Source: Onchocerca volvulus (taxonomy: Eukaryota > Nematoda > Chromadorea > Rhabditida > Onchocercidae). From it: a DNA stretch of 64,000 nt. The stretch covers positions 2,108,001 to 2,172,000 of the forward strand of contig HG738138.1 of the NCBI GenBank assembly GCA_000499405.2, read 5' to 3'. The position numbers and the translations under genes are program-made. Under the pieces are notes generated by a model. That model did not search any database and was not told where the DNA came from. It worked only from the letters and a program-made list of their open reading frames with translations. The first letter of the stretch is position 1. Every line of letters begins with the position of its first letter. Shown here one piece after another: positions 27,301 to 39,931 of this stretch.

Positions 27301-30300
27301 ATGCCTCGTAATCCTTGAGCGAATACTTCATAGCATTGCATTAGATCATGGCAGTATTTCACTTCTGTATCCAATAATTCCTGAAAAATTTAAACCTTTC
27401 TAATGTATTGGGAAATTTTTTCTTTTTTTTATTTCTAATTCTTTTTTTTTTTTTGCAGAATATACAATAGCTTCAGCAATATGATATCTGAAAAAATGTA
27501 TTTGAAAATTTCCATTGATTCGAAACACGTTACATTATACGTACAGCTGATAAACGTCTGTACGTTCTAATTCAATTCCAATTCACAAATAAATATAAAT
27601 CTCAATCAGCTAAAACAAGAATCAAAATAATAAGAAAAAGCAAACCTTTGAAAGTTTTTCACATTTAGAAGCAATGGTGGAATAGTAATCAGTAGTTGTA
27701 ACAACTGGACTATGCAATGATGTCACAGAATTTAGAGACGCTTCGATGCTTGGTTGTATAGTTTTGCTAAATTACTTTATAATCATAAAATATTTTAAAT
27801 TTTTAAAAGTTACTTCCGTGAAACAGAGAAGTACGATGATGTCAATATCATTAGATATGACTGATCGGCAGAGTGCCAAAATTTTGTGCTAATTTTTCTT
27901 TGAAATTTAACAAATTTAATAAAACTTAACGTTCTCGCTCATTCATCTTTTGTTATTGAAAAATCATCAACCATCTGATATATTGCGAAGCATAAATCTC
28001 AAATCTCTATTTCTAATTTCAAATCCTAATATCCAACCATTTTCTTTACTATTAAGTAGGAATATGATCAATTTCTCGCAAAAAATTTCCTATTATTTCG
28101 AAATTTGAAGAAACCAAGAATTAATCAGCTTCCGTACCACAAATTATGACTTATCCCTTCCCGGCTGATGATACATATCGAAGAAAATGCAATCGCATTG
28201 AAACTATTCAAGCTCCTCTTGTTTTCCATTTCACATCCAGTCCAAGAGGAATGGATTAAGTTTTATGTCATGAATCACGCGTAATGTTGTATGTTAAATA
28301 CGAAAAAGAGTATCCGGGACTTCTAACACTTTCTTCTGACTGATCGAAATTGCTTGAATTATTTCGATTTTGTATAATTTTGTCTCATTCTACTTGATAT
28401 TTAAATATTAAAAGCATTTAAATGTTTGAATGTTAAAGCGACGAGCAGAAAAAAATTAAAAAAAATGTGAACTTAAGTGAAGTGGAAATGATTGAACAAC
28501 ATAAAATGTTATTCGATTTAATTTTGAAGTTAATCATGCATTAATTTCCATTTTTCATATTTGCGCTTTATTACTCCATCCGTAATTTTCATGCAAATCT
28601 ACTTAGCTCTCTAATATCTGATAATTAAAGAAAGATGGAATACTGAAGAATCTATATTTAAGTAGATCACCGTTGCTTCATATTTCACGCATTTAAGCAA
28701 GTTTGTAATGCTTATGTTTTCAATAAAAATCAGAAAATATAAATGAACCAATTCGCCGAAATCGTATGATAAATGGGAATCTAATCTACCCCCTTTTTCC
28801 CTTCGAATGTTCATTTATTTATTGCAATGTATACTGGATTTCTGGAAAGCATCCAAGAAAGGTATTACGATATAAATGCGCCGCATGGATCTAAGAATAT
28901 CAGGAAATTTTAGAATGTAGAGCTTGTATTCAAATCTCGGAAAATCAACAGGTCTCTCTACAAAAACTTCCTTCGATCTTTGAAACAAATCTTTTCCCGA
29001 AACAACCTCATAGAAATCACGCCAATCCAAGAAATTCCTAAAATTCGATCTTCACCTTTTTGTTTGGTAGCAACCATCCAAATTCTTCTACAGTATGTTT
29101 CGCTCTGGTAACGTACACACCTTTTCCTTTTGAATGCTGCACAAAATCAAATTTCATTAATATAAAATTTATCTGTATTAGTCTATTGTTTTGCAAATGA
29201 CAAAATATGCAAATAAGAGCCTTCATGTTGTGCCATTAGCAGGTTAATTTTAGGCTTCAGATTTTTCGAAAAAATTTAAAACCACGAAAATAATGAAAGT
29301 AAATGACAAAGCTAGTAGATGAAAACACAAACTGTGCACCCCTTCCCCTCACGATATTACTTTTCTAGGTTTGTATTACACTTCTACGGAGTGCTTGATA
29401 ATTTATCAAAACTTCAAATTTATGCGATAGTTTCACGATATCTAAAGCTTTCTTCCGGAGTATTAAACGTAGTCACGTCCGACATTCAACTGAGTGATGC
29501 GCTGAATAACTGCAACGAACTAGCCCTACTAATTTGTGGTAAGGTAATACTATAAGAAAAAAAAAACTGAAAATCTACTTATATCTGTAAAAGTGGACTC
29601 TGAAACAAATTTTTTAAAGTTTGGATTTATATGTGCCCAATGTCTTTCCAAACCATATAAAAGATCGAAGATAAAAAATGGATGAAACTTTGCTTACCTT
29701 ACAGCAGTGAAAATCCTTACCACTGCCGAATAATTTTTGATGATTTAATGAATGTCACTACATGACACTTAGTCCATGCTACATAAAATGTTTTCTGTAC
29801 AAAAAAAAAAAAAAAAAAAAAAGAAAAAAACAGACTTAATAGGATTTTGAAAAGCAATGGTTATATTTGTACGATTATCCTGAACGAAAAGATCCTGATC
29901 ATATTATCAGCACACTCACCTGAAGTGTAATGCATACCTAATGGATAGGAATTTCATAAGAAAGCAATGCACAGTTATAATTTATTTCAAACAGTGGCAT
30001 AATGCATTAAGACAACATCAAATGAGATCTGAAAGACTTGTCGATGGCTTGGAAGTAATGAAAATAATTGAAACTTTGAAAATTCCGCAATGAGGATCTT
30101 TCTGATTTTTTTTTTTTTTTTTCATGTTTAAACCATTAATTTTTTGATTGTTGCGAAATCCGCACAAATATGTCACTGCATGATGCCACTTTAAGAAGCA
30201 AAAATAAGTAGAAATTTTAGCTTTGAGCCATAGTAAGCAGAACCTAGTTATTGCAAACAACTATAGTTTTCTTTTTCATTTTTTTTTTCTAAACTTAGAA

Positions 30301-33300
30301 ATATCAAACTTGAAAATTTTCAAAATTCGATATGCCTTTGATAATCCTTCGCATCTTAAAATTTATTCATAGGTTTGCCTGCAATAATCTTACCAACAGC
30401 AACTATGACTTTTTCAATAAATTAAGCGAATTGGCATATGAAAGCATATATACAGAACGGTAACTTATTGCAATGAGCATAACGATCTTGATTACCTGAA
30501 ACTTGCATCAAGCAACAAGTAATTAAGTAGTTAATGCGATAAGTAATTAAAAGAGAATAAATTAAAAGTTAAAGTCCCTCAATTATAAATGACGTTGTAA
30601 GGGACCTATATGACCATATATATAAATACGTTTACAATTGTCATTATGCAAATTCTAATAATTTAGACTTTTAACAATGAAATAAAGTCAATTATGGCAT
30701 TTCTGATGGGATTTAAATTCTCACGAAACATAATAGGGGGACGAGCTTTAAACTAATAATGAAGATGAACTTTTGTGACAGAATTCCACAAAAAAATTAT
30801 TTAAGAGAACTCCACAAAACAATTATCTAAGACCAGAACAAAAAATTATCAAAATCATCACGCATTTATGCTCTACCATGTGGTGGAAAAAAAAAAAAAA
30901 ACGAATAGTTCATAAACAGAATTACTGCGGAGAATTGATTTTAAAGTAATAATATCACATAAATGTACATTTTGATGCAAAGCAAAGAGAGAATAAAAAG
31001 CTAACAAAGAGAAGAAAAAAAAGATGAAGAAAAGAAAAAAGAAATTCAAAAAAAGAAAGAAAAATCTAATTTAAAAATCCAAAATAACGATCCTGACAGA
31101 ATTTCCGAGACTTAAGGTATGAAGAAAAATATAATTATTGTATCTATATCAGGGTAACTAATTAACAATCCAGCAGCAAAATAAATCTAGCATTAGTAAT
31201 AGTACCTATCCATTGCGATAAATTAAAATAATTGCCTACCTTTACAGATATATTTCGAACCAATAAATATTAGGCGTTGATGAAATGATGACTTTTACCT
31301 GACTCGATAATATAGAATTATACGAGTACGATGTTAATTAAGTAGAAATAAATTCAAAGTTCCGGAGGAATAACGCATTTAAATTCGACCAAAATGATCG
31401 AAGAAAAGATGTATTTACTGCCTGCAAAGTTTCATCTCCTCAACACCGAACTGTCAAATTCAATCAAATTCAAACAAAAATTTTGAGGTTTCAAACGCAA
31501 TCCATTTTGGAACAAAGGTAAAAGTCAATGTCGGCATTCGTGCTAACTAGAAGGTGGCCGTCACCAGAGCTACTAACATACCGGAAAGCTATGTAAGCAA
31601 TGTGATAACTGGTTTTTTCAGAAAAAAAAAAGAAAAAAAAGTATATTATCAATACATATTGTCAATCTAAAATAAATTTGATGTAGTTTGGAATCTTACT
31701 TAAGCAGCTAAATTACGATAACAGAATCGCAAAATATTTAAAAAAATGAAAGGAGGAGGCATAAGTGAATGATTTTCAATGACTCATTAACAAGTGTGAA
31801 TAACTGTCAAAATAATGATACATTTTATTACAGAATCAAATTACCTCTTTTAAAATATGAAAACTTCAATTACTTCTCAAACTTCAGGATATGGCTCTAT
31901 AATTTAACTTTATGCAATGAATTTAAGACTGCCTTTACCATGTATCCTCATCTCTACGTAATCAGAAGTCAACCTCATCCATATTAAATAATATACAATT
32001 AAGATTAAATTTAAAAAGATAAAATTGAAGAGCGAGTCAAAATTTTCTTAATTTTTCTGTTTGATTTTTTGCATTAAATTAATTCGCTCGATAGCATCAA
32101 AACTTGGATTTTCTTGAAATTTAATTCAAATCCTAACAGATCAAAGTGCTCTTCAACGTGAAGTTTTGCTAAGACGAACGGAATTTTGAATTAGCAACGC
32201 TCTCAAGATCTCATAAAAAATGTCCACATTTTTAAATGGATTCCTAAAATAATACTTTAGGAATCCATTTCACTGAAACATATGACTGGAAGAAACAAAA
32301 AAAAACTTACCGCAACTGAACGTAATTTCCCGGGAAAAGTGCATCAGTAGCATTTTTTTCATTGAGTAGACGTCCCTTCCACCACTCGCCACCACTTTGA
32401 TCAGTGACTATTATGATATCACCGGCTTTAAAGGATAATTCATCATCACGCTGAGCTTGATACTCGTATAATGCTTCTGCCTTCAATTCATTTCCACCCA
32501 ATACTTCCACATAATTACCCGGAAACCAACCACTTTTTTTAGCTCCACTATCCGAAGCAATCTGCAAAATGTTACTTCAGCATTAATACTTGAGATTGAA
32601 GTTGGAAACCTAATTGAAAACTAATCTATCCCTTACTCTTTTGCAATTCCAACCAAAACTAATCACTCAACAGAATTCAGAAAAAGGATTTTTTTTTTAT
32701 TAACTAATTTCAAGATTCATTTTTTCTTGGGAAATCTTTCTGCTTTTCAGAATTCTGTTTGGCTCCTCTTTCTCTTTTTCCTTTCCTATCCATTAAAAAA
32801 TTTTAAATAACACTACGGTTCAGCTGAAAATTTCAGCTCAGAACTCTAATACATAAAAAGAGAGAAAGTGGGAGTGAAAGGGCTAATAATTCTAGAAAGA
32901 AATCTGCAATTTACCTCGCCTTGCCACCAACCAGAAGATGATTTGCTCTGGATTTTCACTATATCGCCGACCTTCAGCGATAACTGATTTTCAGCTGTGG
33001 CTTCGAAATCAGCAATAGCCTTGCCCGTACCCAAATCAGCACCTTCTAAATTTGCTTTTAGTGAAAGCAAATTAATTTATCTACGTTAAAATTTTGTAAT
33101 GATATACTTATTTTACGAAAATAGATTGCAGCATTTTCAAGAACAACAAACTTTACCTGATTGCGACACATCACCGGAAGAAGATGGACATTTTTGAACA
33201 TAATTTGCAGGGAAAATTCCGGTTCGTCCATTACAAGTTCCTTTCCACCATTCATTGATTGCTTCCGTAACAAGAATACGATCACCCGCATGCAAATCGA

Positions 33301-36300
33301 GATCTGTTGGTTCCATCGCTTGGAAATCATATAGGGCCACATACCATTCGCCTGATGTCGATTCCGATGTTTCTACTATATAATTAAATAAGATATTTCA
33401 AAGAATTCAAATAAAAGTACCAACTTGGAAGACCACTTTACTAAATTACACACTGCATCAAAATCCTTATGCGTTTATATTTCATAAGGAAAAGTATTGG
33501 ATTAAAAGACACCAACCTGTAACAACATCATATACTGCACCAGCTGAAGGAGCAGTTGAAGGTGCAGAAGCATCCTTTACGATGGATTCTTTCGATTTCT
33601 CAACTTGATCTTTTGTTAAATTGTCCTTCACATCGGATTTATTATCTCCACTTGACATCGAAACATATGATTTGGGGAACCAACCAACTGCACCAGACTT
33701 ATTACGACCCTAAAAACGCAAAACAATCAGGAATATTGATGTTAAAATCGCAAAAATTTTAAGCCTAAATCACGGAATTCAATCCGTATTAATATTTGGT
33801 GACTCACTCATGATAAAACCAAAATATTGAAAAATTGAAACTTGATTCAATTTAATGTAAAATAATTTTGTCCTATATAGTTCGGTAGTTCTGATGCCCA
33901 GATTTTTTATCGTCACTTGTATTATGAAAATTTCCAGCAATTTTCAGGAGGAACATTAATTCTGCATTCGCTTTTTATCATCTGACCTTCCAACGCATTT
34001 CCAATTGTTCCAGAATCTCGATGGTATCTCCTTTCGAAAAACTCAACTCATTATCATTTCTTGCTTTCCACTGATACAACGCAACTGCTGCTCCCAGAAC
34101 TGGTAACTGTTTTCCCTGCTCTAAAGAAAAAAAATGGATAATAGCAAGACAAATAATATAAAAATCTGATAAATATATGACTTGCCGAATCAAATTTGGC
34201 TTTTTTATTTTCAAAGAACTTGCACACTAATTTTAAGTTCATCGAATGTTGCGAAAAAAAAAAAAAACTGCAGATTCGAAAATGAAAAATTATATTAAAA
34301 TCAATGATATCTACCTGACGACGAAGCATCAAAAGATTCTGAAGTTGATTTTACAGCGGAAGCAGCTGGTTCCTCTACAATGCTCTGCAGCGGTTCACTT
34401 GAAGGAGAAGTTGTCACCGATGATATTGTCTGCGGCGGCTAAAACAGCATATCTCGAATACTGATTCGGTCGGATTTATTAAATAAATAATGGTGTAGAG
34501 TGAATAAAAAAACTTAAGTATTACCTGCATAGGAACGGCACTGACAGGTACCATTGGTTCGGCAAATGCTACGGGGAACCATCCCACTTTGTCGCGCATC
34601 TGTCCAGCTAACCAGCCGGGTTCCGCAGCATGATTTTCAAATGCAAGTATAACATCCCCTGGTTGGAAGCTAAGCTCGTCATCTACAAATCCCAGTCAAA
34701 TGGTTTCAAAATTACTTCTAAACTAAAAGTAAAACATTGTGTTATATATGAATACAAAAACATGGGAAAATGAACAAAAAATGATCAAGATTTTCAAAAA
34801 TGTACCTGAACGAGCAGTAAATTCATACAGTGCACGATATTTCACTGCACCAGTAGCACCATTTCCTTTTGGTAATGAATTATTCGGTGCAGAAAACTGC
34901 TGCACTGCTCCATTTGTAACACTTTCTAAAAATAGACAACTTTTAAATATCTCTAATCCATGAAATTCATGAAAAATCGAAACGACATCCATGATTCATG
35001 CTTGATAAAGACTAGTTAATAGTTATAAAACGTACTCGAATCAACTGATGGTGATTTGTTAACCGAGTGATTCGACAAGGATGTTGGCACAGCATTCGGC
35101 ACATTACCATTTTGCCCCGAAACTATGGTATTTACTTTTGGTTTCAAATTTTTGATCTGCTCGTATAACTGAGAATGCAATGTCGAAAGTTGGGTTAGTT
35201 TCAAGGTATATTCATTCAATTCTTCCGCTTTCTAAAATCTTATTTCTTCCTCAAGAAAAAGAAAATGAAAGATAATCGAATTAAAAAAAATTCGAAAAGT
35301 AGTGAAAATATCATTACCTTGGTAACCAACTGCTGCTGAACTTTTGCTCGTTCATTTGCATCCCTTAATTGCTTATTCAAAGCAGATAAATGGGCAATCA
35401 GGGATTGTTTGGCATTTTTCGCTTGTTCAAGATCCTCAGCTTTTTGAGCTCTATTACGACATTCAACCTGCATTTGGAGACTTTCGTGTGCCAATCGTTC
35501 ATATTGCACGCTTAACTGAAAATTCTGCTCATTTTCTATTTCGATCAATCTCAAAATTCTCAAATCTCCTATAAGCCATTTTGGAATTCTGAGAACAGAT
35601 AACGAACAGTTCTGAACACTTGAAATAAACACCTTCTGCTAAATATGATATGATATCTCCACAGCCCCAAACTTTTGAAACCTCAGAGAAATTCATATCG
35701 AACACAAGGAAATTTAGTTTCTTTAATTTACTTGTTGTTTCGTTATTTCCAGTGATCGAATCCTTTCTGCTTTTTCATCACGTTTGACTTTCATTGATTC
35801 TATTTCTTTTGTTATACCGACAATTGAATTCCTTGCCTATAAAATACATTAAAATTGAAGAGAAATGGCAGTTAATAAAAACATACTGAACTATTTAAAA
35901 CAGACATTATGAATGACTAAGAACGAATAAGAAAAGCGTATGAAGTATAAAAATATTAAACTTGCTCAAAATAAGCACTTATTATTCTTCTAACTAAAAG
36001 AATTCTCCAATACCCCAAAGCATAGTGCAGTACAAGGTTTAGCCCAGCAAACTATGTTTTTCGTTACAGAATAGCACAAACCACAGAGAGTAAAATAATA
36101 AAAGTAATAAAATTAGAAGGTGCAAAATACTTTTGTAATGTTGGCGTTCAACTCTGTTGACTTCTCGTCGAGAGCTTGAAGTTGAAAGGATAAACTTTTC
36201 TGACGTTGCTGTCGTTCTAAGGTGCTATCCACTTCATTTTGGCGTTGTGCCTAAAATTTTTCAAAAATTCTTAAAATCCGCAGGACTGTATTACAAATAT

Positions 36301-38150
36301 ATTGTTGATAACAACAATCCTCAATTCTTTTTATCTCCATCAACGGTTCTCGAGTTTTAGGGACATGTCCATGTAACATACCGAAATCTTCTGCTCCCAA
36401 TCATTTGTTGGCCTAAGTTAACACCACATTTACGGGTTATCTTACTTTAATTTCTCGAATTCGTATAGCATTCAAATCAGCTTTTCGCTGCCTTTCCATT
36501 TCTTTCCTAGCTTCCTCTTTTTCTGCCAAAATACGCCTTTCTTCTGCTAAACGAGCTTCTTCGCGTTTCTGCTCACGTTCTAGTTCCGCTTCACGTTCAG
36601 CCTGACGTTTCCGTTCAGCTTCCTCTCTCTCTCGCTCTCTTTTTTCTGCCATTTCTCTTTCTTTCTTTTCAAATTCTGCACGACGTCTCTCTTCCTGAAA
36701 ATATTATAGAGTGATTAACTAATATAGAAAAGTCATTAAGAAGGTCCACACTGCACAAACAAAGTTCTAATTACCAATTTAAGTAAAAACCTCTTCACGT
36801 AGTGCTTGACGGCGCCGATCCAATTCTGCCTGCCCACGATCATAATTATCTCGGCGCTTGTCTTCAAATGTTTTCGGTACTTGAATCTTCTGTGCAGGAG
36901 GTGCGTTCGGATCAGGTACTGGTGAATCAGAAACGGAACGCGAACAGTGAGTTGCTAACTCAGGTGGAAGAGCTTTTGGAAGCAAATAACCAGCCTAGAA
37001 ATTATATTTTCATTACGAAGAGAGAACTATAAGAATTAAATCATCGGTGAGGATAGGCATTTTAATATGCTAACCATTCATGAAGTGCTGGAAAATAAAA
37101 AACCTAATACCTTGACTGAGTCAATGAAATGCATGGCAACACAAAATTCTTCTACACTAAGCCGACCATCCTTGTTATAATCTGATAAATTCCAGATTTC
37201 AGCTAAGACAGAATTTGGCAATTGGCTTTGCGACAAAATATTTCTGAAATAAATATAAGATCTGTTCTTGACATATTAAAAAAGTTTTGCAAAAAAATTA
37301 TTTTTTGAGCAAATACATTAAATTTTTTGGAAACCAATACAATGGAATGTTCTTCAAAAAAATTACCTCGCATGAACACCACTAAGTGATCCAATTCTGT
37401 TTTTGTCAAGCTGATTGAACTGTTGGCAATATTTCAATTTGTTATGATGCGGTATAGTCCAATCACCTTGTACCTTTCCGGATGTCGTCATATTTTGTGT
37501 TGTGGTTGGTGGAACTCCACCATAAGCTATTACTGGCCTAACCATTGGCGCTTGGGCAATCACTGGAGGAAATGATGGGGTCATTACCATTGGAGGCTGT
37601 AAAAAATGAGTCACTGAATAATATGAGAAAATGACTATGTATGATATAATAAGACATTTTTGTCTTCGAAACTTTTAATCTGTTAAGAACCAACCCAGAC
37701 ACTAATTCAAAAAAAAAAAATACGCGACGAGATACCTTTAAGGAGATAGGTAGAGTTGGCGGTAATGTTGCACCAGCTAAGACCGCACGAATTAAATGCA
37801 TGGCAATCGAAAATTCAAATCGATCCATCTTACCATCCTATAAAATTTCATCGGTTTTACAGAACAGAATAGCAAAATTACTGAATTTACAAAATGGTCT
37901 CAAAAAATTGTTCTCGAAGCGATTATAATGAAAATTAATGAGTATTTCGAAAGAAAAAAAACATCCTTGCCTTACTGTAATCAGCTAAATGCCACACTTG
38001 AGCCAAAACAGCTGGTGAAAGACCAGATTTCATGAATAAGGGCCTTGCCTGCTCACCGGAAACAAATCCATTAACTGGATTAAGCGATGAGAATTGGATA
38101 TCATTTTCTCGCATTTCCGTTTCAGTTATTACCCACGATGCACCACTCAT
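24351..38150 (-). CDS. itsn-1: Intersectin, long form (EH2-coiled coil-SH3x5-DH-PH-C2)
   Basis: 28 exons, 1,516 residues, phase-consistent throughout: 38150-37971, 37837-37736, 37596-37367, 37243-37111, 36994-36791, 36694-36446, 36250-36131, 35836-35732, 35515-35318, 35231-35036, 34925-34806, 34682-34525, 34438-34315, 34120-33987, 33709-33517, 33375-33157, 33045-32915, 32561-32311, 27766-27646, 27380-27203, 26931-26813, 26713-26573, 26462-26308, 26202-26076, 25759-25630, 25511-25402, 25198-24925, 24499-24351. Domains: EH1 about 10-95 ([15 protein letters not shown]), EH2 about 138-215 ([16 protein letters not shown]), charged coiled coil 283-570, SH3-A 600-662, B 712-775, C 825-880, D 893-955, E 962-1015 (GNYVQL, FPANYV ends), DH 1056-1250 ([14 protein letters not shown]), PH 1254-1365 ([16 protein letters not shown]), divergent C2 1385-1510. 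Intersectins are endocytic scaffolds that bind NPF and proline-rich partners; the DH domain activates Cdc42. Intron 1 and possibly the last intron use GC donors. Confidence 0.93.
25728..25919 (-). other. Coding-like open segment inside the split PH domain (possible optional exon)
   Basis: Between PH exons 26202-26076 and 25759-25630 the minus strand is open for 63 codons after an in-frame TAG and acceptor at 25921-25920. It reads [18 protein letters not shown] and onward, with ordinary protein composition. It begins in the same phase (0) as the next exon. A donor after 25854 (TTC then GTAAAT) would make a 22-codon exon that keeps the PH frame. Without that donor it ends at a TGA. No homology recognised; it could be a chance open frame. 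Confidence 0.3.
28815..29136 (-). pseudogene. Unidentified coding-like fragments nested in the large intersectin intron
   Basis: After an acceptor at 29138-29137 the minus strand reads [20 protein letters not shown] and continues to about 29055. Just downstream, in another frame, it reads [20 protein letters not shown] and onward to a TAA at 28817-28815. The stop overlaps AATAAA (28823-28818), typical of a compact gene end. The two frames cannot be joined by a normal intron: the only GT-AG between them is 18 nt and does not restore frame. This is either a frameshifted relic or the 3' end of a nested gene whose other exons I could not find. No family recognised. Confidence 0.3.
32234..32270. 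repeat. Perfect 15-bp hairpin just inside the long/short intron of intersectin
   Basis: AAATGGATTCCTAAA (32234-32248) and its exact reverse complement (32256-32270) flank a 7-base loop. On the transcribed minus strand it starts about 40 nt after the splice donor that follows SH3-E. It could modulate donor use or 3' end choice; only the structure potential is seen. Confidence 0.8.
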
Positions 38151-38165
38151 TATCTGAAAAAAAGA
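38148..38165 (-). promoter_or_regulatory. Probable spliced-leader acceptor of intersectin
   Basis: The minus strand has a T-run, then CAG ending at 38154, then ATA and the ATG at 38150-38148. A strong acceptor three bases before the start codon suits SL trans-splicing. It also supports 38150 as the true start, because EH1 begins within ten residues. Confidence 0.55.
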
Positions 38166-38632
38166 GAAAAAGTTAACAAAAATGTAATTTTCAAAATTGA
38201 TTCGTCGACTTCATATATCTATGAAAAAGTTTAAAGAAATCATTCGTCAAAATAAGCCGTACATAAAAATTGCATCAACCAGATCATTCATTAAAACAGG
38301 TCATAAATGAAAATAAAATAAACAAATCATAAAAGGATTTATGGGTAAAATAAAAGGACTGCATTATCTAAGCTTATGCAGGCCCGAAAAAGAAAGCAAT
38401 TCAATAATTCAATAGCAATTCAATAATTCACTAGGTGACACAACATCATATCGTGCCGAATACAGCCCTCAGAGATGTTCCTGAAAATGACAAATAACGT
38501 CAATTGCTTAAAACCATTTCATTCATTGCATCCATCGCTTAGATTATTTCCATAATTTCATCAGAAATTTTTTCTTGAAATTAATATCAGAAACTCTTCC
38601 ACCTATCTGGAAAAGGCGAGTCATTTTTACTA

Positions 38633-38926
38633 AAATATATCCCTCTCATCCCTCGTTACCATATTCCCGCGGATTCTTATATCGAATGTTTGCATCGAAT
38701 TATTGATTAAGAACTGTATGATTGCTTTTTTCATTCTACTATGAAAAATGCTAAAAAACCATGCAATATCTTTTCCGCTGTTTCTAACAGAACAGAAAGA
38801 GCGGAAAATAAATCATGAATGAGGTAAATAAACCAAAAATAATGATATGCCCAAATCTTTTTTTTTTTTCTTTCGAATCGAGTCACTTAAATAATGGTGA
38901 TAACGAGGGATGAGAGGGATATATTT
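38633..38926. repeat. 294-bp element bounded by exact 26-bp inverted repeats
   Basis: The left arm 38633-38658 and right arm 38901-38926 are perfect reverse complements around the core CCCTCTCATCCCTCGTTA. Similarity continues outward for a few bases with a one-base gap. The 242-bp interior has no open frame. A MITE or fold-back element is the simplest reading; no clear target duplication was found. Confidence 0.7.
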
Positions 38927-39849
38927 AGAATCGTGTCACTTACGTACATTTAATTCATGCGATCTTTAATATGTCTGTCCTCATTTTTTGTTATCATTAA
39001 ATAAATTCTAATTAATTTCTGGAACTGAAATTACTTTCCTTTTTCGTTATACATCATGTCTAGCCATATCTTTCACACGTGTTAATAATTATCAAATAAC
39101 GTAAATAAGCGTAACCCAAATTCCACAACAAATTCCAGACATCGTAATTCCGTCGGAAAAATAAAACTGGAAATTGTCATACAACACACAATGCATGCCT
39201 CAATTTCTAACGTTATTTTCGGTTGTTCCCACGTCTCAAACAAATGTTTTGCGTTGCTTAGAGTTGTACAATTTTCTCGAAAATTTTCTTAAATTTGGAG
39301 TTTCAGTGCTGGAATTTTCCTTTTAACTATTAAAATGTTGGAATATGGAAGTATTAAATTGTGCGAATGTCACTAGTATATACATCAAAATAATTACATT
39401 CAAAAATTTCAAAAAAAAATAGTTTACATATAGGAACAATGTCTGAGCATCTATTTGAGAATTTCTATTATAAAACAAACCTGATCATTAGGTAGAATGT
39501 CAAGAAATTTAAATATCAAATATTTCCAGATGATGCCATGGATGTTCACTTGATAGTTGCGACATAACCTCCAAATTCTAGCAAAAAGACACAATTGTCT
39601 ATTGTCTATTTCCATTTAATGAAAATGACGTGATCGTGCGTGACGTCATATTGGCAAAGGAAAGTTTTTGAAAGCATAAATCATTAGTGCTAGAGGGAAC
39701 TAAACGTGACTAAATGATAGCAAACTAAAATAAGCCATTAACGATTCGAAAGAACGAGATCGATTCTTTTAACAGATTTCTCGAAAACTCTGACTAACCT
39801 CAAAAATACTTTTCATGCTTGTTTGTTTGTATAGATGTGTGTACGTTCA

Positions 39850-39857
39850 TATATATA

Positions 39858-39897
<40 letters not shown>

Positions 39898-39931
39898 TAT
39901 ATAATATATATAAGAAATATATATATATTAT
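39850..39931. repeat. AT dinucleotide microsatellite, slightly interrupted
   Basis: Alternating A and T for about 80 bases with a few GAAT and AAG interruptions, in the intersectin/coq-8 intergenic region. Confidence 0.9.

Noticed and set aside
29319..29555. Plus-strand open frame of 78 codons with an internal acceptor and a GTAAGG donor
   Set aside because: Leucine-rich composition typical of chance, no neighbouring plus-strand exons and no family match.
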